A DNA stretch of 64,000 nucleotides from Zhengitettix transpicula (Eukaryota; Arthropoda; Insecta; Orthoptera; Tetrigidae). Location: positions 53,833,895 to 53,897,894 of the forward strand of contig CM073590.1 of assembly GCA_037074705.1 (NCBI GenBank), given 5' to 3'. Positions 40,401 through 52,400 of this stretch are shown one piece after another (the stretch's first letter is position 1; each line of letters opens with the position of its first letter). The translations under genes were made by a program, and so were the position numbers. The notes beneath the pieces are model-generated. The model ran no database searches and was not told the DNA's origin. It was given only the letters and a program-made list of their open reading frames with translations.

Positions 40401-43400
40401 ATGCGGTCGCTATCTATTGGTTTTAAGCCCTCCTACCCTCAACTGGTGACATCCTCGATAGTCTTCATGTATGCAACAGAAAAATTGTCTTATCCATGAC
40501 ATGAATGTAGGGAAAAAAAGAATTTTGCTCTGCTTTTAATCACGAAACTGAACTGCAACAACACATTATTCGAATTGTTCAGTTTCATATCGGTACATAC
40601 TGACGGCCAGTTACGTTCTACCACTGGTGATGTTCAGAGTAGCTGCGTCATATTTCTAAAATATAAGTGTACCGCGAATCTTTCAATTTAGTTCCAAACT
40701 TACTCCAGTATGTTTTTGTGAAATAACATTTACTTCTGTAGACCGTTCAAACTCCTCAGAGTACTGCAAACAATTTCGATCCAAGAGCAACGATTATCGC
40801 TTCGGGCGTAAATCAGCAATATGAGCGGCTACAGAAAGTACATCTACTAAAGCGGTGTGCTCGGTACGAGTATAACTAAAGTTTGGCGATTCCTCGTAAT
40901 TTGGCACAGCAGAAGTCAGAAAGTCGTTCCCGAGTGCGTTGTTCTGAGAAGCGTCGCCATTGTCCCCGCGAACACCTGCGCGTTCCCACGGCCAGCTCTG
41001 CGAGCGCTACCTTTAACCTGCTCAGGCATTTCCTCTTTAAAACAAACTGCTTAGAAAATACCTGCTTTAGTATCATGCAACTGTCATTTAAGCTTAAAAA
41101 TTCGACAAACCCTTTATTTCCCAAGAAACCCGTTTCTCCGTCGACAAGTCCTAATTATACAACCTGAGAGTATGTTTTCATATATATTGAAATGAGAATA
41201 TAATACTTCTGTATAAAATATAATAATTAGATGAAATAGCCAAATACAGAATGAATATAGAAAAACAAAGAAATTTACTGTTCTGCTCACGTTACCAAAC
41301 TGCTGCAACAACAGAATTTAAATTTGGCGCTTCGCTTCGTTTTTTAGTTTGCAACTTATGTGCGGTTGTGTCCCTCCAGGCTCTCGTGTTTTTTCCAATC
41401 ACCTCACGGCAGGGACAAGGATCCCAGAAACGTTTGGTATTTATATCATCACTTAAATTTGACTGTATTTGGCTATTTCATTTAATATTATTCAAATATA
41501 TTTTTTTACTCTAAAATAACCAACATTTCTCACACCAATTAATTTTAACAGCGTGAAATTACCTTTACATTCACTTTAAATGTGTGAGAAGTAATAAAAA
41601 CTAAAAAATCAGACTTAGTTTATGAAGGAAAGTATTATTCATTCTTAAATAAGTTAATAATTGGTCTTCTACAACGGCGGGAAAGTGAAAAGATTTGTTC
41701 AAACTTTCGCAGAAAATACTAACTAACGTTTGTTTTTCATATTCGTTCCACGTTCATTCACTTTTATCTTAATTGCTTGTCCTTAATTTTACGTCTATTT
41801 GAGACGCCAAATTTAAATTAAAATCATTTTCATTGAAGCAATACATCATAACTAATCAACTTAGATTTAAATAGCTGATGTTTACAGTCTGGATGGCCTT
41901 CTTTAAAAACGTCCATGCGATTCATGGTATTTGCTCAATGAAATCATTAAAATCTATTTTGGGGGTTGATAAGTTCAACAATAAATTGTGAAATGCGCAG
42001 CACTTTGTTTCTCTGTTCAGAAACTTAAAAAATCAGTCATATTTCCTTAAAAAATGTATTGAAAAATGTTGCTGATTTGTGTCTCATTATTTATTCTATA
42101 TTTCCAACCAATACACGAGTTTTAAATAATGTTAGTGTGACGTGCCGAAAGTGTCTTTATAAATTGTAATATTTTGTAACGCATTTAATGTGACAAATGT
42201 TTTAAACGGTGCGTCTAATAATTGCGAATGATTTTAGATCAGTCCTCTGGTGTGTCGCAACTACGTTATTATTGGGTCAAATGCCAAACAAAATGAAATA
42301 TTTCAAATGTTTGTGTGAACCCCTAGTGAATTCTTCACCCGTGTTTTGCAGAAAGCTTCTGGATGTAATAAGTGTTTAATGTTATATACATATAACTTAT
42401 TCGATTGATTGTTATGAGCTGTTTGTTGTGCTTTACGTTTCACATAAAATTGTGCGAAAATCAATATTAGAGTAATAATGATTTCGGTGTTGATACTCAT
42501 ATTCTGACACCAGAAATAATTAGAAACAGCAAGTAATTTACTGAAATAATAATAAAATGGTAAAAATCTGGGTGAACACGAAAATATTTGAGACCGTCGT
42601 ATAATATCCATAAAATAAACCTATTAAGGATTAGATCAAATTATTTATATTTTGTCTAAATGACAATATAGAAAACACAAAAAGTTATATTCAATCTAGT
42701 TTTCTCACAGAAACCAGTTACGTCAACTCCTAGAAAACAAAAACTACCGAGTGGTCCGTAGAATATCTAATCCAAATAATATCGTCGTAAATAGAAACCA
42801 CCAACGCAGAAAAAGTTACATTTGCAGAATATAAATTGATTATTAATGGCGCCTAAATGTCGATTCTGAAACGAAATAATTAGCGAGAACATTCGTATTT
42901 CCAGGTAAAAATTAGACATAATACAGCGTTTGGCGGTAATTACAGAATTTAAAACCATTACGATTATTTAATCATCTAAGTCAGTATTGAACAATACAGC
43001 ACTGTGGAACTTCTGACTAGTAATCCCATGAATAAGGACGATTAAAATAAGAATGTAACATCAGCTAGTAGTCCAATAATATATATTGCGATTAACTTAC
43101 AGAAACGACTTTCCTCCTAATAACCAATATTGTTCTGACACAATATAAACATTCTAAGGAGCTTTAAGGCTAACACACTGATTTGCCTCGAAACCATCTG
43201 ACTCGTGGCTTCTCGTATTCAAAGAAAAACTATGCTGAAAATGACATAAGAAATAAAACTAATTATTCAAGTAAATCAAAGCCCTTAATTGCTGATAACA
43301 TACTTAACTTTTGCTGCCAACAAACAAATCTTATTTTCACATTTCTTTAAAGCTTGTTAGCTTTGACGAAAACTGATAATTTTCGCAGTTAAGTATGGAA

Positions 43401-46400
43401 TTGCAACACAAATTTTAAGTTTTTGTAATGACAATTTTTTCCCGTTGTTACGAACACTTCTTTAATGAATAACATATCTGTTGTAAATTTAAAAAATATT
43501 TACTGTTGTTTATATACGCCCTCTTAAATATAAATCTCGAGAATATTTTGGACATAACTCTACTATTTGGATAGTTTTGGCTTCAATTTAGTTTCGTAAC
43601 ATGTTAGCATCGTGTGTATGTCGTGACGGAAAGTTAAGGAGAGTAATCACGCACACTTTCAAGATTGGAGGAGAAAACCCCAAGAAAAGTGTTTTGCTGT
43701 TGTTGCAATTTCGTATTATTTTCACGAAACTTTCCGCTTTATAATGATATACATAAATATATATTCGGACTGTTGAGAAAACTAATAAATAAATAAACAT
43801 CAGCCAATTTTAAGTCACAAATAAGAATTTATTAATGTAAATTTAAACAACGTTTCGTCACTTATTTGGTGACCTCATCAAGTTAAAGTTTCAAAAAAAT
43901 TTTGATAAGGAGTTCAATCTCTGCTGACTGTCTATAAAAAAATTTGATTTTGAACCTGATGTGGCCGCCCAATAAGCGACGAAACTTTGTTTAATTTTCC
44001 ATGAATAAATTAATTTTTATGACTTATTATTGGTTGATCTTTATTTATTTATTAGTTTTCCGCTTTATGATTTTCGATTAAACTCTTTACATATTTTGAA
44101 GTTTCTCTCACTCAGGATACTTCTTAATTAGGAAATACAATCTTGGTTCAGTAATTAAAGAGAAGTTTTCCGGCAGGTGTTAGAAAACATTATGATCAAT
44201 TACATTTAGGAAAATCTTCAAGTCTAATTTGACTGTTGTATGACCACAAGCGGCTCATTTATCACGATGTTCTTTCCTACGCCGAATATTTCCCATTTCC
44301 TCTTAATATATTCGTTTATCCGGTTCCTGATAACACTGTCAGTGAAAACAATGGAACATTTTGAATGCAGTTGTCTCCTCATAGATACAACTTGGATATG
44401 GTCACAACTGTACTATCCATTGTAATAAAAACTATTATAAATCTTTAACTGATCTCAACAAGCATCACTGCAGCAGAGTGGTGCGAAGATATCAATTGCT
44501 TTTCAACACGATTAGCACCTTTTCAACTCCTTTTCATGATATCCAAATCCCAACTTGTTTTCTGATATCTTAATGTCTTAAATCAGAATTATTTTTTAAA
44601 ACATTCAAGTGATCACTTAATAACGTTCACCAATTGATGGAGGAAACGTTGTGAGTTGGTTAATATTTGATTGCCTGTTTTTCTGGCCATACTAACATTA
44701 TAATATTATAAATTTCACGGACAGACTCATTAATTTTCATGTGTATTTCTCTTCAGAAAGACGCTTTTGACTTAGCTGGTTTTTACTTTCTCTCACACGT
44801 TAAGATGAAGTGAGTATTTTCGGTTCGAAATAAAGATTTTTTCGTCTTCTTTCCTTCTCCGATAACGTCATCCATTTTATACTGGATAATATATTTATCA
44901 AAAATTAGGTCGGTCTGTGATTTCTCTACTTTTCTTATCTTGCTATCCTGCAAGGCACCAATCGTCTTCGTAAAGGATTATATTATATTTTATTGACATG
45001 TCTTGTCTTCAGAGTTATTCCACCATTAGCGGCGATAGTCCGTTGAATAATCCACAAATTCCATTGGTGTAAGCGATATCCTTTCTGACCAGTAACTGAC
45101 GAAGCCCAACGTTAGTCCAGGATTGCTTCTGATCATCCATTTCTTCGTAATAATACAGTTTGTATGATTTCCTGCGTAAAAAGGTTCCTTTCGCAAATCC
45201 TGAGCACTTAATTGTCCGGTCACACGACTTAATATTAGAACGCAATCCCACACTGTTTCCTATAAAACTCAAACACAGTCTCATATTTAAACACGAAATT
45301 TAATCAAATAAGTTCCATATCATGGCGGAGCCAAATCCGAGTAACAACTGTTACAATTACTTATATTTATGGTAGATTACGAATTTTGATCATCGTGATG
45401 TGATGATAAGAAAAAATAACAAATTCTTATTAATGAAACGTACTGTAGAAAATTGGACCCCGGCAGAGGAAATGTGCCTTAATATTATAAGCATCATTTC
45501 TATAAACGTGCTAGATAAAATTTTCGTAGTTACCCGCGTAGCTGAGCAGGACGGGTGAGTAGCTCCTTCGCCGAGACCTGGGACACCACTGCCCATGCCA
45601 CCACATCCCCCATATTGACTGCCAGGATTTCCTGCGGATCTCAATAGCAATCGGCAATGCTGCACCAGCTAATGAGAGGAAACGGCGCGACAATGAAGCT
45701 TCCGTCGTCCGCGGAAGTGGCGCCGCTGCAGCCGGGATGTTGGGCCCGGGAAGCCGGCAGGTCAGTCTTCTCGCAGAAAACAAAACATACAATTGCTTTG
45801 CGTACGGCACAAGTCACTTCTGCGTCGTGAGAAATGCAATTTAGATAAAATGAATCTCTTGGCGATATCGCGGGTAAATGGTTTAACCTCATTTCTTCAA
45901 ACATCGTGAAGAATTATAATCTTTAGTGATTGCTGGGAGTGTTAGCAAATACATGATTGCCGAGCATATTAATAGTGATACCAGCTATATTCAACAAGAA
46001 AATTTCAATTGTTCATCTCTGCGAAGTATTTGCAAGGTGCCTCCCTCATCTCAAGGAAATCGATAAAATCGGTGTCAGTTTGCAGGTGTGTTGAGAAAGT
46101 TCTCCTTTTAAAAATATTCTATATTTTTATATGACTAAAAATACGATTGTTTTACAGTCTGCTGTGTTTCTAAAAATAGTCCCGCCTATTTTCCATTTTG
46201 CGAAACCGTAGAAAATTATTTCTAGATTTTGAGACATTTTATTTTCCTAGAAAAAAATATTGCCTAAAAACAGGATAATTGTTTTAATTTTGTCATTTCC
46301 TGTGGAATAATCCACATTAGAATCAATATATTGCTTTATTCAAGACGAGCCGTTACGTTAATTATTATTTCAACCATCTAATTGATAATAAGTAAAGACG

Positions 46401-49400
46401 TCTCACCGAGTAGTCTGAGTTCAAGCAGCTGTCCAACAAAAATTCTGCAGACGAATGATTATAAACGTTATCTCGAGATACGCGTTACGAGTAGTGCGTC
46501 AAAGTCGTTTTTTACCAAGATGTATTTGTGTTGCAGAAGTCGAGAAGGAGCGTTCCCTGGGCGCCGCGCCGGCCGCGCTGTTCGAGTCCGTCTGCGTGCC
46601 GGACCTCAGCGAGTTCCTGGGGGGTGGCGGAGGCGGCGGTGGGGGCGGCTACAACGGCCCCTCTACTCCCGCTCCACCACCGCCGCCACCGCAGCAGCAG
46701 CAAACCAGCTCCTTTCTGCACGAAGGTAAGCTTTTAACCCACAACCATTTCAAACATGTTGCATCCTACATCCTTTAACATTTTATTGAATGTGACACAG
46801 CTCATCCTTAATATTCTTACAGTTCACTATATTCTCTTTAACAACCTCTCATAATCATCCTGCTTGCTCGTACTTGTCAGGATGTTCCGAAGTCCTCTTC
46901 CAGGCAAGAAGAAGAAGGTGTAGGATAATTCACATAGTAACCACTCCCCTCTAATAGCATACGAAAGGGGCTGGAAGGGGGTAGTGGAAAGGTAGAGCAA
47001 GGTAGCCAAGGGTTAACTAGGGCCCCCGGGCTTTAGTTTAAGAATCCTACCCGGCAATTCGCCGAAAATTGATGCAGGGAAAGCCCTAGAAAAACCTGCA
47101 ACAGGTAGGTTGGTCGGGCTTTTGGTACTTTTCCCACGACCATCCGATGGCGGGAGAGGGGTTTGCTGTGGGGTCTCGGTATTACCCTCTATGTGACTAG
47201 TTTCGGAGACAGGTGCCGACTATTCCAATAGGAATAGCGGGTAACTCTTACCGTATGCCAAAGGTCTGCGACCACGGAACATGCATGCCTCGACTTGTTG
47301 GAACCCCAGTTTTTGGGTAACAGGCTACATGAGGGTAATCCACGTAAAGTTGGAACCCCAACGCCCATATAATCTAAATATTCCTAATTCTCTATTTTGT
47401 CTGCTAGTTTATTTTTCTCAGGCCCGTTACACAACCGATATTTTTTATCTCGACGGTAAAATTACCGTGGCCGCTCAAAGTAATCGGGAGACTTACACAT
47501 ACAACGCTTATTATCACGGCGGTAAATTTTCCGTCGTACGATTCTCAGTTGAGAGTGCTCTGAACAGTGTAGTTCGAAATGAACAGAGAGAAAATTCTAT
47601 CATTACTGTTGTTTCGTCGTCGAATGAAAATGAGAAGAAAAATCTACTGATTTGGGTTCATCCAATTAATGAGAGAAGAGAGGAGGTTGGAGCTTTCTAT
47701 ACGCTGTTTGAAGAGCTGAGGCAGGATGACGCGAAATATGTTCAGCGATTTATCCCATAAACAGGTCTTTCTTGAATTAATGAAATAAGTATTTAATTGT
47801 ATATTCTGTCATCCAAATTATTCATTTTCTAAATATGAAAAAAAGGACACAAAAGATAGGATGGCAAAAAACAACCTTTCCATACGAAAATTCAAATCAA
47901 TAATGAAAATAACTCCATCGGTAGAAAAGCCGCCTTGTGTGTAAACATGCATTGGTTTACATAGGCCATTAGTTCAAGGTGGCGATAAATTTGTCGCCGG
48001 ACGCCAGGGGCTTCGAGCGACTGCTCAAGCTGCCGTCCGCGATAATTTTACTTCCGCGATGATTTGTCGCTCAGTTTGCAAGCATTCAATAGAGTACTGA
48101 GGTTACGGCTTAGGCGGTAAATTATTGCCGCGAAAAAAATCGCCGTGTGTGTGATGGGAACAATTACTCAGTGGTTTGCTATTTTAACTCCGAAACTGAC
48201 AATAAGTTCAATATTTGTTTGTCTAATGTTTTTACCGAACATCTGAATAATTTGTCCATTGCTTTGAATGTGTTTCTTTAATTGTCCGAATTTTCTGACA
48301 TGACACCAATATTATCTCAAATTTTGCGAGAAATCAACCTGTTATTTCCGTAAATTTCTTTCTTTTATAATTGTTCATTTATTTATCATGAGAAGGACTT
48401 CGATTTATTGCTTTCGATACCAACAATTAAGTTTGCGTGATCCGGCAGGCACCTAAATACAAAAGAAGCTTTGCAATTGCAATTTCTGGATTCTGTTATG
48501 CGGTTACACAGAGTAAAGTGAAATATTCTCGCTAAAATGTTACTGTACTTTCCTAGTTCGACATACTCTTCTTTTACGCTTCTGCAATTGGTAATATCAA
48601 ATAACCGCGATCATAATTTGTACCGAACTACGTAAACGAAACATGTGCACCTAGTTGTGGTGTATTAGCATGCGAGGGAGTCACGTAACGAAGTTCCAGT
48701 GGGCGCTCAGGCCGGAGAAAGTCTTCAATCCTGAGGATGGTTCGGCTCAGTCTGTGCGCGCCCGCCAGCCCTCCATGTCCGCAGCTCGTCATGATGCTGT
48801 ACACAGGTACGAGTCCCCGCCGCCTTCCCAATATTTTCTTACATCTATTCTGTCGAATAATTTTACGTTCCGTGCAGAATTCCATCTCAAGGGACGTTTT
48901 CACCAAATTTGGAAATCAACTGGCTGAATTACTTTAATTTCAGTTTCCCCTAACCGTGTTTTTAACGAGAATATGTCTCTTTTGTATGCGTGTATGTTCA
49001 GAAATCGTATGTCCCAATTGTATAATTTGAATTTACTATTGGTGTTTCTATGAAAATTGGTTAGGTAGAGGCTACCACTTACCTCTTTTCGTTATACGCA
49101 AACTTATTCCCAGAAACTTAATTATAATAATAGACTAATATGAAGTTTTTAAATCAGAATTCCCGTCTATGATCCTAAATCTGAGTTGCATACTTGTCCA
49201 TTCAGAAAACAATCTCCCCTATACAAGGAATAATAAAAGCGGCGCGTTTTTCGGAGCATGACTCCCTACCGGCGCGGAGGGAGGATCTTCACCGCGTGTT
49301 GCGTAAGGTAACGCATGGGGCTCATCCAATAAAAGAGAAACGCCGTGTTTACGCTTTCTAAGTCGCGAGAGGAGTTATTATAACACGCGTTAAGTAACTC

Positions 49401-52400
49401 CCGGCTTCCGGCAGTTTTGCGCCACCAGGGCTGGGGTTTCTGCAGGATGTAGGCTAGTGTTATCAGGGAAGTGGTGGCGCCGCGTCACTTCCTTCCGCGG
49501 CCAGCGTCTCGAGGTGCCAAAGACTGATCCGACAGTATCGAACCTCGCAGCAGCCGTGTCATGGATAATATCCCCGGAAACCGGCGTCGATAGTTATGTA
49601 CGGCGCCTTCTCTGACGGCGGCACTTACCGCCCGACGGTGCTGGAAACGGCCATTGGCGATTGTGAGTCATTACAATAACTTTTCTAAATTAATTTTTAC
49701 GTAATTATTAATTCTTTAGCTTGAAAATCGAAGGTGGTAGGTTTTTCATCAATAAAAAATGGCACAAGCTTTTTACTTTTACATTTATAATCATTCTTCA
49801 TCTAACTGTATTTTGGTATTTTGCGCAGTAAAAAAAGCTCATACAGATAAATTTTAATCTGTTATTGAATCTGTATGCTATGAATGACTGTTTACAGGTT
49901 TAACAACCTATTGCATTCTTTTTTCTAGACTCTAAACTGCATGTTTGTACTCGTAGAAATCATAGTATAGTCTATACTCAAACTTTATTTTCTACTTAAA
50001 TTAAACAAAAATTATCTGCTGAAAATTCTCATTCAATTTCTATATTCGTATTTTTTCGTCTCTTCAGAGTTTGTGACAAATTTTCACCCACGATTCAAAT
50101 AAATTTAACACTCGGGGAAATGTTGGTTTAGAAGAGTGTTGGGTTTCCTATTTGCTTCACGCGTGTGGCTGTAACACAACTTCCTGCAGGAAGTTTCGTA
50201 GAGTTTTATGAAATATCGAGCTGCGATGAGCCAACATTTTTAAAGATAAAATCTTTTTTTATTCTAACAAACAACATTCATGCCTACGTGTCATTTTATC
50301 TAGGCAGTGAACGAAACTATCTACAATCACTCACTCACTCGCACTTATACATATATAAGTTCGTGTACTTAGCCTCTATTATATTTAAGTATTTAAATTA
50401 ATTATTGTATAATTTATGTTCTTTATTACCATTGTATGAATCAGAATCTGAGATCCAGCCTAAATTGTGGATCATCCTTCAGGTACTTTGTGAGACGATC
50501 TGTTTCAACCGAAGGTTTAGTAAAATATTCCTTATATGCTCTTTATCTTTATAAAATTTACATGTTCCAATCAGTTTCCACTGATCGGTTTTGATGTCAA
50601 CGTACCTGTTTGGAGATCAAATTATTTTGTCCTCAACAATAATTTTGTGTGAAGGACATATAGATCTCCGAACAGACCGGAAATGGATACAAAGCGCGCG
50701 GGTGGACCATATATAGGCTTCCGGCGTGCCCCCACCACAGCGAGACATGGATTGGCTTTGTCTCCGTGCACGATATGTCAGCTGTTCCTAAGGTGCAATA
50801 CCCTTTTATTAACTTCAAAAAAGTGCTCAACACTTCACACACTACCCACTCACGGAACACTTACGACTTCAGTTGTGTCAAGATATGCTCTGGCGATTTC
50901 CTTGGTAGAATAATTAGAATTCCGCCACCTGTCGAACCTGCTAGTGTAGTTCAGTCCGGGACATGTGTTTCAATGTAACAAATTCGGATTTACATAAATC
51001 ATATCCGACCTTTTTTTGGTTTCTAAAATACTTTTCAATGCTTTATAGTATCGTTATTAAATATGATTTAATGATAGCTAATCAAATTACTACAGGTGTA
51101 TACCTACAAAATATTTATTTTGAAGTCTTCAGGATATTATGTGACCAGATGGGAACACCGAAATAAATTGTTTTGCTTGGCAGTTCGTAGAAGCTGCTAA
51201 TTAATTTCGAACTGAAATGTTACGGCACTGTTTTTTTTTGCGTCTAAAGAATAATTCATTCGCAGAAATATAATATTATATGATCTTAATATTAATTCTG
51301 TAATAATAAAACGAACGGATACTTTAAAATAAATATGCGCCAGGTAGTACATATTTTGCTATAACCTTATCACCAATCTGAAAAAATCCCCTACCCCCAT
51401 AATTTTTTTTCAGTTTTCATAATTGTACACACAAAATTATAATTTCGAAATCTAAATCAAACTCAAGTAAATAATGTACTTAATTATTTAAGAAAATGTT
51501 TTTCGTTGTTTTGGTAGTAGGTAATTAACTATAACCCTCACTGCGATATTTAGCTTTTCGTTTCCTTTCTTTAAATATACTCTTTACGTTGGTCTCGCTC
51601 GGTAAAACAAAGTCAGCAGAACATTTTTGTTTGATCTCTAAGTAAAAATCTAATGGAAACGATAGAATTTTCTTCTCACGCCCTTCTTATTTCTGAAATT
51701 CATTATTACTGACTGCGTAGTCTAGACCCTCACTTCAAATATATTATTGTTTAACGTGCTTACGAGATAGGTTCATCAATTTTACTTAGAAATTAGATCT
51801 CCAGTCGTTTAGTACGTCACATGTTATGATTTAAGTCTTTGACACGGACTATTAAGACCTTCTCGGGCCTGTACTGAATCGCAAGCGGCCATGTTTGAGG
51901 CTGCCACCATGTTTATTTTGCTATTCGCGCGGGGCGGGGTAGTTGCGTAGGCCGCCGCAAGGCGCGCCATGAGCGGCCGGCGGATCGCGCGTTAGTAGCA
52001 AGCAGGACGGCCATGGTGCTGCAGGTGCTGGACTTGGTGGCCGCCGCGCACGAAGCCTTCTACGCAGACTGCCCGGTCTTCGACCAGCAAGACGCAGGTG
52101 ACCTGGATATATTTTTATTTTTTATATTTGTCGTCACTGAACGGGTTTTGCAGTTTTATGCTTCTCTTCGCGACTAAGTTGTTATTTGGTCATTCATTTC
52201 TGCTTCGCACAGGCAGTCGCCCGTCACGCTCACTATAGTCATCTTCGGCTAATAAAATATTTTTGACGGCATCGACTCGCGAGGCGCCACCTGAAATGAC
52301 TTTCGACTTCGACTAAAATGAATGATTCGCGTCCCGCATATAGCTTTCGACCGTGAACTTGCCACCGCAAGATGAGAAACTTCTCGGGCCCGCATGTCGT

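Noticed and set aside
45015..45284. Overlapping minus-strand frames of 75-89 codons
   Set aside because: I considered membrane channel or retroelement fragments but found no diagnostic motif.
48737..48806. Third candidate phase-1 first exon (opens [13 protein letters not shown], donor at 48807)
   Set aside because: Phase fits, but ATG context and peptide are unremarkable; a phase match alone occurs one time in three. Kept only as a lower-ranked rival of 49596 and 52013.
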